Positions 1 through 11,224 of a stretch of DNA of 64,000 nt are shown here, piece after piece. This DNA is from Fallopia convolvulus. Lineage: Eukaryota > Streptophyta > Magnoliopsida > Caryophyllales > Polygonaceae. The notes below the pieces were generated by a model. The model had not been told where the DNA came from and searched no databases. It was given only the letters and a program-made list of their open reading frames with translations. How positions within the stretch are numbered: the stretch's first letter is position 1; every line of letters begins with the position of its first letter. A program made the translations under genes and the position numbers. The DNA is taken from contig OZ024734.1 of the NCBI GenBank assembly GCA_964016875.1, positions 51,876,622 to 51,940,621 of the forward strand, in the 5' to 3' direction.

Positions 1-307
1 ATGATTGCATGGATAAATTAAGGTGTTGTAGACTATTTTGCTATGCTAACCCACTGTTCACGAGTGATTTGCAAAACTAACCCTCAAGTGACATGTACTT
101 TATAGAGATTGGCAAATTTAATGGTTTGCTATTTTCAAATGCAACTTTATTTGAGGAAGTGAGGAAAATTTTCTTTTAATAGAGATATAATATAATAACA
201 AATTCTTTCATCAAAGGGAAACTATAAAGGTATATCAACAATAGGAGTAGATTACAGAAGAAAGCTAAAGAAACATTTTTTTTAAAATGAGGAAAAGATG
301 TACATAC

Positions 308-1027
308 CCATAGTTAGAAGCAAATCCAGGTGGCGACCATGAAATTGAACGGACACAAGGCCGACGGTCCCTTGCTAAGCAAGTTGGCAATAAGCGTGCA
401 GATAGCAAATCTGTAAGCATGTCATTCAGACTTAATGTAGTCCAAAACATAGTCTGAGAATATTACAGACAAAATAATCCAACAACAATGCATTTAGTTT
501 CATTGACAAAATAGAAATTCTAAGCTTTTTATCCAATGTTGCCAGCATAAACTTATTGCATCAAGGCTAGGTCATCTAGCAACATCATTCAAATCCAGTA
601 ATGATATAAGTAGGGGGGGAAACCCAAACTTTTTGCAATACAATTAAAAATCATGCAAAACAGGAATACTTCAAAAATTAAAGGAATTGAATTTCTTGAC
701 GTACCCTGTCTATCCACAGTGCCAAGAGGAAAAGGATCCTTAGCTGCCAAAGTAATAACACCTCGAGGACTATGAGGCTTCTCAGGATTCTAAAATAATG
801 CCAGACGCCATGAGTACATGAACCCAAACATCAAAAAGACGAGATTGCACTAAAAATTCTACCAAAAACTTAATTTTTTTTTTTTTTTCAATTTAGGAGG
901 GAGAAATTACCAATATGGTGACAAGATAACCAGTTGCAACTGCAATCAGATTCTCGTTAGACCATACGATAGAGTTTGGGTAGAGTGGAGAAGCTACTAG
1001 AGTTGCCACTTGAAAAGGAGGCGACAT
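308..1027 (-). CDS. TFIIIC90-like WD40 protein, 5' exons only (partial)
   Basis: Three exons on the minus strand fit a spliced reading frame. Exon 1 is 1027-911 (39 codons, starts MSPPFQVATLVASP), exon 2 is 789-705, exon 3 is 410-308. All junctions are GT-AG with consistent phases (0, 1, 2). The about 102 residues read like the N-terminus of the plant transducin/WD40 protein related to the 90-kDa subunit of TFIIIC (Arabidopsis At3g49400 type): YPNSIVWSNENLIAVATG, then SPRGVITLAAKDPFPLG, then RRPCVRSISWSPPGF. In that family this domain begins the beta-propeller of a Pol III general transcription factor subunit, acting in the nucleus. The start is the first ATG of the conserved frame. The next exon is not in positions 1-307, which therefore look like intron, and the gene continues off the left edge. 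The family call rests on remembered similarity; the exon structure is seen directly. Confidence 0.75.
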
Positions 1028-1646
1028 TGTGTTTCCCTTCTCCACCAGTAATACCCGCCTCACTTAGAGAGTCCCCATCTCCTCGGCCGCTTGATGTGAT
1101 TGGCTTCCTCTGCCTCCTTATTGAAAGAGATAAGAACCACGATCAAAACAATTTCTGAAATTCAGCCAACCATCGATCAAAACAAGTAAAAATTTGGATC
1201 TTTCTCAATTGAGAAATAAGAACCACGGTTGACATAAAGACATCAGGAAACAAAATTCAATTGAGAAGAACAAGTTCAAACCGTTCAATTTTGCAGACGA
1301 AATTGTAGGCTTTGACGAGGCAGAGAAGATATGTCGGCGCTGATAAATTCTTTCACCCGAGTCCGTCGTTGTTCCGTCCTGATTCTCTCTCTATCACTCT
1401 ATGGTTCCTCCGTAGGGTTGTTTATGAGTTAATGAACTTGGGCTGTTTTTAGACCCCCAAAAATATATGTTACTTGGTCGATACGTACCGATTCTCCCGG
1501 ATCGAACCCAGCCCGTTTTACTTGTGGGCAGGTTATATGTAGGGTAAAAGTTAAGGCCTTGTTTCACTAGTTGATGGAAAATTATTCTTAGGTGAAAGTT
1601 CTTTTTCATGTTCAAAAAGCGTAAAAAGTAGGTAGGAGTGTACGAA
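1028..1646 (-). other. 5' leader and upstream region of the TFIIIC90-like gene
   Basis: The stretch upstream of the minus-strand start is less AT-rich up to about 1400 (CT-rich on the sense strand), as expected for a leader and core promoter. No convincing TATA box or upstream start codon in frame was found. From about 1400 to the Helitron at 1647 nothing coding was recognised. Confidence 0.4.
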
Positions 1647-2328
1647 TCTACTATATATATAAAAAAGCAATAAGGTTTGGAGCCTTCTCATTACGCCACC
1701 TAGGATTTCGCCATATGTCGATCCTATATTAAGCCACCTCATATTTTTACACATGTCATTTTCTTATAATTTAGAAGTTTTTATAAATATTACATATCAT
1801 AGTCCACATGTCAAAAAATTTCCATATCACTCATATATTATGTACACATCATATTGCCACATAATCTACAAATATCAATCAATTTTTTAATTTTTTTTTA
1901 TATTGGATTACAATAATGTTTTTTTGGAAATTTATTTACATATAAAAATATTTTTACCATATCTTTATGATCCTAACAACTCTCCAATACAATCTACCAA
2001 AAAAAAACTCATATAAATATATACCGAGATCTTATCCTATAATATAAATATATACCGAGATCTTATCCTATAATATAAATATATACCGAGATCTTATCCT
2101 ATAGTATGTCAAGTCAATTTTATTTGCTAATCCATATTAAATGTCCCATTATTTTTATTTTTTTTATCAAAATCTTTAATTTAGAATTATGCTTTTTTTT
2201 ACAATTTATATAAATCATCAATTCACAATTATTATTTATATTATATTTTTATTTATTAATATCTTTTTTATAGTATATCTAGAAAAATATCGATTCATAG
2301 TCGTGCAGGGCACGACGGGGACAACTAG
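1647..2328 (+). mobile_element. Non-autonomous Helitron (Hel-1)
   Basis: The element starts TCTACTATATATATAAAA after an A (1646) and ends CTAG (2325-2328) before a T. Near the 3' end lies a perfect hairpin, GTCGTGC-AGG-GCACGAC (2300-2316). These are the standard Helitron hallmarks: 5' TC, 3' CTRR with subterminal hairpin, insertion between A and T, no target duplication. It is 682 bp long with no coding capacity, so it must have been moved in trans. The same termini recur at 2329, 27273-27926 and (3' end only) 60482, defining one family. Confidence 0.88.
2011..2102. repeat. 31-bp tandem repeat, three copies
   Basis: Three nearly perfect copies of a 31-bp unit containing ATATACCGAGATCTTATCC lie at 2011, 2042 and 2073, inside Hel-1. 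They probably arose by local slippage. No function is implied. Confidence 0.9.
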
Positions 2329-3576
2329 TCTACTATATATATAAAAGCAATAAGGTTTGGAGCCTCCACATTACGCCACGTCATATTTTGCCACATGACG
2401 ATCCCACATTAAGCCACATATGATTTTGACACATGTCGCAATTTCCTTACTCGAATTATTTTACACATCATACATTTTTTAACACGTCATATAACACATC
2501 ATCTCTTACCATATGCCTATATAAACTTAATTATTTACATGTCATTTAAATTTTAACTTAAAATTTAAACAACACTAATGATTTAGCCTTTACATATCAT
2601 AAAATTGAAACAACTTAGATAATTTATTCATATTAAAAAGAGGAGAAAATCAATTACAATCATCCAATTCAAATATTTCTTGACAAGATTTGATCTTCCT
2701 CTCCATCAACTTACTTCAATCAAATTCAATAGAGGCTTCCTCTAGCACTCCGTTGTCCTCTCTATCGTCCCCGACCAATCCAACCACCTCCACACCACCC
2801 GTATTCCCCTCTTCCTCCACCTCCCACGATCCCGACATCTGGTCAAAATTTGACAAATTTATACACAATCACATAGGATAAACTCATATACACAATGATC
2901 AATTCATAAAATTCAATCGCCTAAAAAACAATCCGAACACAACGAAGCACACACAAGAGACAAAGAGCAAAAAAGAAGATCGTACTATCAAAGTAAGGAA
3001 GAAATACTACTGAAAATTGAGATAAGTAAATACTACGAACAAAATCCATATCGTATTTTTTTAGTTAACAAAATAATAGATTTTACTACCAAAAAATTAC
3101 ATAAAATATAATTTCATAATTTTTAATTATAGACTTTTTTCGTATTTTTTTATCTCATAGGCAAAGATGGCATATTTACATTTTTAAAAAGATACTCTTG
3201 GATTTTCAACCATTCTTGGAATTACGGAAATATAATTAATTATATATTTTCTTAAAAAGAACTTTATTACTCCGTAGTAGTTATTTAGTTTTGATATTCC
3301 TATGATCCTATCTTTTATCATATCAAAATTGGAAGGATATTCAAAGATCATGAAATAAGATTTGATAAGGAAAAAATCATTTTTCTACATTTTTTTAAAT
3401 AGGACATCAATTATAAAATTTATTTTAGGAATTAAGGAAACATAATTAATTGTTTCCTTAAAAAAATCTTTATTAGTAGTTATGAAGTATTTAATTTTGC
3501 TATCTTTTATCAGATCAAAATTGGATAATTACGTATATCCAAAGATCATGAAATACAAGATTTGATCATTTTTATC

Positions 3577-3616
<40 letters not shown>

Positions 3617-5449
3617 ATTTTCCTTCTTTATTTTTTAATTAGTTTTTTATTTTTTTAATTTTAGTTTATTCATTGATGGTTAAGTTTGATTAGCCGATAT
3701 CACTTAGATATGAATGAATTATATTTTTACTAGATCTTTTACCTTATGTATGGTAATTTACCTTCAAATCAAATTTTTTTTTAGGCAATTTAGGTATAAC
3801 CACCATATCGAGTCATATCAATAAATATACTTGCTAAATTTTCAATTAATGTACGAATTGGATAGTATGAAAGTGTAATATTAATTTGATTAAATTGATA
3901 TAATAACAGTTATTTGATTTTATATCTGAAATATCTTTTTACTACATTTTTTTTCAAATTTACGTACAAAATAGAAAGTTTTGATTCGCTTGATTCAATT
4001 GGAAATTTTATAAATAAAAAAGAAGCTTTCTTTTCCAATTAATTTTATTGATGCATAAAAATTGTTTAAAGATTTTGTTGTTTAATTTTTATGAATGAAA
4101 AAAGAAGCTTGATAACTTTTATTATTAAAGTTTGTTTCAAACTTATACTTATCAATTTGTTAAGTCGTTGGATATTCATATTTATTATTTTATTTAGAAT
4201 ATAACATTTCACAAACATATTGATTTTAGTGCAATTTTACTATTAAATTTTAATTGAAATTTCGAAATTCAAATTTGATTCCATTTAAAAAACACATATA
4301 ATTGTAGAGGATTTCTGAGGGTTTGATTTTTAAATTAATTCATCATAGCCTACAATTATCTTTTTTTACTTATGTCAACTCAAAATTACCTTAATTTATA
4401 AAATATTCTACCATTTTCTACCTTAATTTTGAGCAAAATTGTTCTCCATAGACTTTCCATAAGTACTGCCTATAGTCATAGATATTATGAACTTTCTTTA
4501 AAATTGAAGATTTGGGGTATAAGATTTTTTTCGTAAGGATATTTTTGAAAATTGAAGATTATGGAAATATTTTTTATCAATATAGATATTTATATCAAGA
4601 TTCTATTTTGAGATAATTTGTTCAAACTACTTAAAAAATGAAGACTTGGTTCAGTCTTCCAATAGCAATATTTATACTTTAATAGTATGTTTTATCATTG
4701 TGATTTATTTTCTCTTGTTTAATGTACTTTATAGATTAGTTATTAATATATATTTAATTAATTAAGATAGAATATTTAGTTACTTTAATTTACAAAATAT
4801 CCTACCTTCTTAATTCTTGAAAATATGGTTAAAAATATAAAATTGTTTCCTTCTATATTTTAATGAAATTCTTGAAAATTTGTGATATTTTAATAATTTT
4901 TTAGCAAATGTACTTTTATAAAAGTGAAGATATGGTTAAAACTATAAAATCGTTTCCTTCCATATTTTAATGATTTTTTAATCAAACGTATTTTTATAAA
5001 AATGAAGATTTTGGTTCAAACTATAAAATCTTTTTCTATGGAAATATTTTTATCTTTGGAGATAAATTATATAAATATTTTATTCCTAAACAATCATTAG
5101 AATTATACAAAATTATATAATATCTATCAAAAAATATTTTTACCAATAACGATAATTTATACTAGAATTACCAATAATGATAATTTATGTATAAAAATAT
5201 GTAATTTGAACCAAATATTTTTATTGATCAAACCTTTTCAATCAATTTTCCAAACTATTTTTTATTATATAAGAGATTTAGTTATTTAGTCACCTCTTTT
5301 CTATTGAGAAAAAGAATTTGTGTATAATACTAGATATATATTTGTGGAAGATGAATGTATTAAATCTGTATGTAAATTATTTATTTTTCATATAAACTGT
5401 AATTAAAAATTTTGAAAAAATCCGCGCAAGGCGCGGGAAACTACACTAC
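2329..5449 (+). mobile_element. Second Helitron, head to tail with the first (Hel-2)
   Basis: A second TCTACTATATATATAAAA terminus begins at 2329, immediately after the CTAG end of Hel-1. A subterminal hairpin CCGCGC-AAG-GCGCGG (5422-5436) is followed by CTAC (5446-5449) and T, so the expected CTAG appears mutated in its last base. The interior shares a diverged segment (about 3780-3970) with Hel-3 (27550-27740). It is AT-rich with no recognisable protein; a short open frame at 2690-2881 is not supported by any family. The assignment of this 3' end to this 5' end is inferred from continuity. Confidence 0.6.
3581..3613. repeat. (TA)n microsatellite
   Basis: About 16 uninterrupted TA dinucleotides inside Hel-2. 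Likely length-polymorphic. Confidence 0.95.
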
Positions 5450-5908
5450 TTTTAAAACTGTTAAAAATATACTCGTAGTTTTTAGAGGGGAAGTAGTTTT
5501 GGGGGGAAAATAGAACAAGGCCTAATGCACATCGGAAAGTGTTAGGACTGGCATATAATTAATTTTTAGTTTCATATTTCATATAGATTGAAAATGATAA
5601 CTTATTGTATTATTTTGATGATGAAAATTTTAATTTAAAAAGTTCAAAGTTTGTTTTCTTTTTGGTGGAAAAGTTCTAAGTTTATAAATTCTAGGGAAAT
5701 TCCGCGTGGTGACCCCGAAGTTTTGAAAATTTCGCGTGGTACACAAAGTTTTTCGGAATTCCGCATGGTGACCTCGAGGTTTTGCAAATTTTGTACGGTA
5801 GCCTCGAACTATTATAAAAGCTAAAAGTATTTAAAATTTAGCCCTATTTTCTTACTTAATTGCATAAAATCACCTTTACTTTATATTTTTTTTTATAAAA
5901 ACTACCTA
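4736..5908. repeat. Flank duplication, left copy (A1)
   Basis: This 1.17-kb block, the end of Hel-2 plus the first 215 bp of a MULE, is repeated almost identically at 17278-18456 on the other side of the gypsy element. Differences are scattered substitutions, an 8-bp indel and T-run length. The left copy ends exactly where the gypsy LTR begins (5909). Confidence 0.92.
5694..5908. mobile_element. Left terminal inverted repeat of a MULE, truncated by the gypsy LTR
   Basis: The sequence beginning GGGAAATTCCGCGTGGTGACC, preceded by TAAATTCTA, matches the left end of the complete MULE at 18244. It stops at 5908 where the LTR element begins, and its right half is absent here. Confidence 0.85.
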
Positions 5909-6336
5909 TGATGAAACCCGAAATAACAGCTACGCTACGAGACAAGAAACAAGATTATTATATTTGAGTGCAAACACTTGCTCCTTTATTTATGATTTTT
6001 CCGTGGTAGCGAGGTTACAAACCTACGAGGTTGATGTACAACTTTGAGAATCACACCTAGACCTCCTACAAGGTTCCGAGATCGCACCTAAATGTTGCGA
6101 GGTCGATTCTAGGGCGAGGTAGATTTGAGGGTATGATGTAGAGAGTTTTGTGAGTTTCTGTAGTGAGGTTTTAGGCGTGAACGAGGTCCATGCGCGACTT
6201 TGGGGTCTTTCTGTGGGTTTCTCCTATCTGTAGCGAGGTCTTTTGACGATGTTCCTATCACGTCGATCTTTAACAAGCAAGAGAGTTCTTGAGTTCAAGT
6301 GGTTTTTTCGTCCCCTTCTTCCTACGAGGTTCTTCT

Positions 6337-6346
6337 CTATTTATAG
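6337..6346 (-). promoter_or_regulatory. Probable LTR promoter TATA box (sense, minus strand)
   Basis: CTATAAATAG on the minus strand sits inside a near-palindromic TCTCTATTTATAGAGA. It lies about 430 bp from the LTR end, a reasonable U3/R position for the genomic transcript of TE1. Confidence 0.55.
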
Positions 6347-6913
6347 AGAATTGGGGGCCGAGTTTAGGCCAATGTTCGATGTGGGATGCCCGAAATAAGG
6401 ATTTTTGATTGGTCCACGAGTGAGGTCACTTGTGATTGGTTTGGGAGTGAGGTTGCTGGTAGATTGGTTCGGGAGTGAGGTCGCTTGTGATTGGTTCGAG
6501 CGGGCGGGTGTATTAGTAGAGTCGGTGACGAGGTCGAGACCTCGTCCCGGAATGTTGAGAGACCTCGCATCCGTCGGGAGTTTTGTTTTTAAATAATCGG
6601 GCATGGACGTGGGTCCCTAAATTGCTTTTACTGTTTTGGACATCATCACAACCCCATGGCCTGAGGGCCTCGCCCCGAGGGCCGCAGGGCATAAGTTCCC
6701 TGGATCCGCGAGATGCGGGGTGTTTTTAGAGGTTATGAAGTTCTCGAGGTTGGGAGGGCGCTTTGCGAGGTGTGAGGCTTTGTACTTAGGTGTTCTTCTT
6801 GTTCTGCGCGGATGAAGATTCTTGGGCCTTTTCGCCAGACTTTGCTTAGTGGGCCGTCCAGGTGAGACAGGCTCAAAAAGCCTTTCGGCAGTGGGGGAGG
6901 CTCAAATCTGCTC

Positions 6914-6920
6914 TTTATAA
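6914..6920 (+). promoter_or_regulatory. Probable TATA box for the antisense gene
   Basis: TTTATAA on the plus strand lies at the inner edge of the LTR, about 30 bp before a CT-rich leader (6945 onward) that ends in a good 5' splice site at 7089. The second copy has CTATATAAG at the same place (61904). This suggests the LTR edge promotes plus-strand transcription opposite to gag-pol. Confidence 0.5.
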
Positions 6921-7794
6921 GGGCGTATCTCACACGCCTCCCCCTCATCTTCTCTTTCCAACATTTTCGCTCCTTCTCTCTCTTTATCTCTTCGGTTTCT
7001 TCTGAGCGGTTTCTCCAGATGGTTTCCGACGAGGTTTTTTCCGTTCGCCAGTTGCGCCACCGCCTCTCGTTCGTTGACCTTTAAACAAGTAAGTTCTTGA
7101 TCTTTTTCCTCCTGTCTTTTGGTATTTTTTGCCTTTGATTCTTCCTTTGTTCGCTTTTTGCCCCGTGTTTTGTAAGGGCGACGGTGTGTCGCCCGGTGTT
7201 TCGTGTCGGTGTCACAGTGGCGAAGCGGTGGTGGCAGGGTTGTGTGTGTTTTTTGGCGTTTGCCCTTGTCATTTTTCTTTGTTCTTTCCTTGTTTCGTTT
7301 TGCATCTGGGTGGGCGTTGGTGATTCCTAGGTGCTTCTTTGTTGGCGGCGCGGCGGTGTTGGGGGTGGTTCTTGCTCTGTAGTGCCCTCGTTTCCTCTTG
7401 GTTTTTCTTCTCCTCCCCTTTTTTTCGTTCTGCTTTTCTTTTTCGTGTTACGCTTCGGGGGGCGGTGTTGTAGCGGTGAGGTGGTGGTGAGACGGTGGTG
7501 AGGGGCGGTCGCCGCCGTGAGGGTACCGTTGGGTTTTTGGTTTTATTGCTTTTCTCTCTTCTTCTTTTTTTTCTGGGTGGCGGTTAAACTTCCGCTTCTC
7601 CACCCACCACTTTTTGAATTTCGAAAACCCTCGGGAGCCCAAACGTCATGGTGTCTGATTGACAAGACGTTTGGGCTTCCACCGCTGGCTTCCACCGTTG
7701 GTTGGCCTTCTTTCTCTTTCCTTTCTTTTGGCGCTTCAAATTCTTCTTTGTCGTCCTATCCTGTCAGAGTAGCTTGTAGGATGCCACGTGGCCT

Positions 7795-8045
7795 TTTCCT
7801 CTACGACCTCGCGTTGCTTTGTCCCCCGAGGTTGCGACCTCGTGCCCATTTTCTCCCGAGGTTATGATATCGTGCTTTTTCCTTTTCGAGGTTATGACCT
7901 CGTGCTCTTTTCTTTTCGAGGTTATTATCTTTGTGCTTTGATCTCGGGCTCGACCTCGTCCTTCCTTCTTTCCCGGGGTCATGATCTCATTCTTCGATCT
8001 CGGGCTTGACCTCGTTCTTCCTTCTTTCATGGGGTCATGATCTCG
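7795..8045. repeat. Cluster of CGAGGT/ACCTCG palindromes in the antisense leader intron
   Basis: The intron holds several near-repeats of a short palindrome, CGAGGT-TATG-ACCTCG, separated by CT-rich spacers of about 20-30 bp. An equivalent, differently expanded cluster is in the second element (62860-63125). The same hexamer is scattered through the LTR. Confidence 0.7.
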
Positions 8046-8136
8046 TGTTTTTCTCTTTGGTTGCCTTGCCTTTAGTGTCTTACTGACCTTTTCTTTTCCA
8101 GGTGCTAGCTTTTCGCGGCCTGGACGTTGTGTTTTC

Positions 8137-10847
8137 ATGCCTAGGAGAGCCTCTGCGAGCCCACCGCCCGGCTTTGTCTTTAATTTTCAAGAGAATTTCT
8201 ATCAGGAGGTCTCCGAATCTGTAGGAAGTGTAGAGCCTAGTGACTCTCAGAACCCAAGTTCCCCTTCGTTGGTCTTCAGCGAGCCCTCATCCAGCGACTC
8301 CGCTGTTTCGATCAATTCGTACTTCCCCCGTCTGCGCATATATTCTGGTGTTGAAATGGCTTCCTCTTCTTCTCCTGATGTGATCGCCGTCGAGGTCGAG
8401 GCGAGGTTGGACGCGGCAATTGCCTCAGCCTCGACTGCGTATGTGCCATCGAGCTTCCCCGAGGCCTATATTACCGACGCCGTGTCCGGCACTCCTGTCG
8501 TCCTCAAAGAACGGATTCCCATGAGCCCGAGCACTCCCGAGGCCTATCTGTCCGAGGGGGTGGCCACCGATCTGAAGCTGGATGACCTCGCGGACATAGC
8601 TAAAGACTTCCCCTGGCCCAAGGGAGTCGAGCTGGCACTGCCAAAGGAGGAGGGGCGACCCCTGGCGTCCTACGAGGGGTGTGCGGTCGTGCACCTCGTC
8701 AGTCTCCAAGCGGGCTTTAGGCTGCCCTTAGCCCAGCACATCGTTGATTTCTTGTGGGCCATGGGCGTCTGCCCCGCCCAGTTGTTCCCGAACGCTTGGC
8801 GGTTGTTGTGTGCCTACACAATTCGAAGCCGTGAGCTTCTGGACGAGCCAAACCTCAACGATTTGTCGGCATTAGTCTTGGCGAGGAGAGAACCTCGATG
8901 TTCCCTGGTTAACCTCAGCACGCCGAATGTCAAAATCATCACGACCCAGTCGAACGTCGGGACGTGGAAACCTAAATGGTTTTTGGTTGGAGACCTTAGC
9001 GGGAGATACCTTAATTTCCCTGTGGCACCGGGTAACTACGAGAGATGCGTGTGTCCGTACAAGGTCGCTGAGTTCCATGCACTCAAGGCTCGGTACGCCA
9101 CAACGTACCAGGCGCCATACGAGCGCTACCTTTCTTAGGACCGGCTTGAGCGGGCCGGGCTGAGCCTCAGTTTCCCTCCTCGCGAGGGTGGAGAGGGTAT
9201 TTTATTATCATTATTTCTCTGATTGTTTTCTTTTTCCTCGTAAGGTTACAAGGTTATAAACCTCATTACATTTGTTTCTGACCTCGTCTTAACCTGCTTT
9301 TTCTTTTTTGCCCCTTCTTTCTTGACAGTGGATTTTCTGCACGCTCTTACCGCGACGTCGAAGGGGAAACAACCTTTGACCTCTAGTTCCAAAACCCCTG
9401 CTCCCCGGGTCCTCAAGGGGATTTCAATTAACGAGCCGAGCTCGCAGGCGAGGACAGGCACAACGCAGTTGGGACCTGTTCCGCCAACGGCCGCGACAGG
9501 GGGAGCCCTGTCCAAGGGGAACGTCGCGAGGGCGTCGTAGTGGGACGTCGCGGGGCCGCCCCAAGGGGAGAAAAGGCCTGAGGTGGTTCCGTCGAAAGGG
9601 GCCACCACGAAGGGGACCACCCATCCACCCCGGGCGTCTGACGACTAGGCCGGGCGGAAAAGGAAGGAAGCGGGGTCTTCCCCCGTGGAGAAGAAGAAGA
9701 AACCCCGGTCGGGCGACCATCAACGAGGCTCGCGGGATCTGGAACTCATCCCTGCATTTAACTTCGAGGGGCGAAGTCGCGGGGAGGCAGGCCCCCATCC
9801 CGCCAGGTTTCGCTGCCCTGGACCTATCAGAGGGGCCCCGTTGGAGTGGGCCCGGGGGATTACAAGGAGGAGGTAGCGTGGGCCAACAACCTCACCGAGG
9901 CGGTGCTCGACGACGAGGCCGCTCGGTACTCGGCCATGGTAAGCTTTTCGTTTTTGTGTGTTTAATTCCTGTCTCTTTCTTGTTTCTCTTCTCACTCTCC
10001 TGTGAATTTGCAGCACACCTTTTTTGATAATTATAACCGGAGTCGCATCACCCTCGCTCACTCGAGGATGAACAAGATGGAGGCGGCGCTTCGAGCCCGC
10101 AGCGAGGTGTGCGAGCGACAGGCCAAGGAGCTGGTCGAGGTCGCAGAATCGTCCAAAGCCGCGGAGGCTGCGGCCAAGAAGCGGGTCGAGGCCGCGGAGG
10201 CCGCGGCGAGGGAGGAGGTAAAGGCGGCGAGGGAGGGGGAGAAGAGGGTGAGGGATGAGGCCGAGGTTCTGCGGGGCGAGGTTGAAGGGCTTCGGGGCAA
10301 GCTCTCCGCCGAACACGAGTTCTTCAAGGCGAAGGAAGCGGAGTTTCTGAGGGTCGAGGAGGAGATCAGGCGCCTCGAGGGGCGCATTGTTGAGCTTAAC
10401 GAGGAGGTCGTGGCCGCGGGTCCCAATTATGTGGACTCGGAAGAGTACAAGGCGGAGCTGGTGGAGAGCGTGAGGAAAATGTTCCACCAGGCAGTCCGCA
10501 TGGGCGTAAAACAGGCGGTGGCCAAGTATGGGCACCTCGACCCCCAGATCGTCTTCTTCAACCCCAACTACAATGAAACCATGGGGGAGCTGGGGTCGGA
10601 GGATCCCGAGGGGGAATGCGAGTTCTTCCTCAATGAGGACGGGACTGTGTCCAGCACCGCGCCCCCCGAGGTAGAGCTTATTGGAGGGAACCCGAAGTTA
10701 ACCTCCACGGGACCTCAGCCCGCGACCGATGCGCCCGCGCCTCTTGCCTCCGCTGCCCCTGCTCCTGCTGAAGCCTCGGCTGCCTCTGCCGAAACTCCTA
10801 AAACCATCGATCTTGCCGGTCCCGAGGCTGAAACCTCGAAGAAATGA
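8137..10847 (+). pseudogene. Antisense gene of TE1: putative gypsy-type plant transposon protein
   Basis: A spliced gene runs opposite to gag-pol. A leader exon ends at 7088 (AACAA|GTAAGT), an intron spans 7089-8101, and the ATG is at 8137 (MPRRASASPPPGFVFNF). Coding exons are about 8137-9196, 9329-9938 and 10014-10847, joined by GT-AG introns. The first coding exon has a Ser-rich N-terminus and a globular part with PLAQHIVDFLWAMGVCPAQL and NAWRLLCAYTI, like the plant 'putative gypsy type transposon' domain. The last exon is a long coiled coil (about residues 20-150 of that exon) with an Ala/Pro-rich tail. A TAG at 9136-9138 interrupts the frame before the first donor site, and exon 3 has a stop at 9538-9540 plus frame changes, so this copy is broken. 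Function is unknown; related ORFs occur between pol and 3' LTR in Tat-lineage elements. Confidence 0.7.
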
Positions 10848-11224
10848 TGATAACTTTTCTTTGGTGGCCCTACGGGGTTTGTAATTAAAACATCTCTTTC
10901 TTTTTTTTGTTTGGGTGACCCTACGGGGTCTGTAATCGAAACACCACTTTTTATATTTATGCCCTTCGTCACTTTCTTTTCCTATGCTTGTTTGCTTTAG
11001 ACTTTCTCGCATACGCCAGTCCTTATCCGTCCAACCCCACGGTTCGAGTGTCACATCTTTTGTGGGGCTCGGACCACACCGGGCGTTGTAGTCCTGCGAC
11101 GAGGTCGTGAGCCTCTGTTCGGACCTCGTTGTTCTGGAAGTTCGTTCCAACCTAAAAATAGCCGTCCGCGAATCCTGGCGTCTTAGGGGGTTCACGAACC
11201 TCGTTCGTATCCCAAACGGGAAGG

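Larger units (their letters stand above)
5909..6934 (-). repeat. LTR of TE1
   Basis: The left edge is TGATGAAACCCGAAATAAC, shared with 60880. The other edge is placed at the sequence reading TGTGAGATACGCCC on the minus strand, because a purine-rich tract (GATGAGGGGGAGGCG, a candidate polypurine tract) immediately precedes it. This gives a 1,026-bp LTR; the second family member gives 1,046 bp with the same landmarks. The left edge is firm because an empty site exists at 18456/18457. The inner edge is inferred, since no second LTR of this copy is present to compare. Confidence 0.7.

Noticed and set aside
51..300. Further coding exon of the TFIIIC90-like gene at the left edge
   Set aside because: No minus-strand frame resembling the next conserved segment, and no acceptor in phase, was found; treated as intron.
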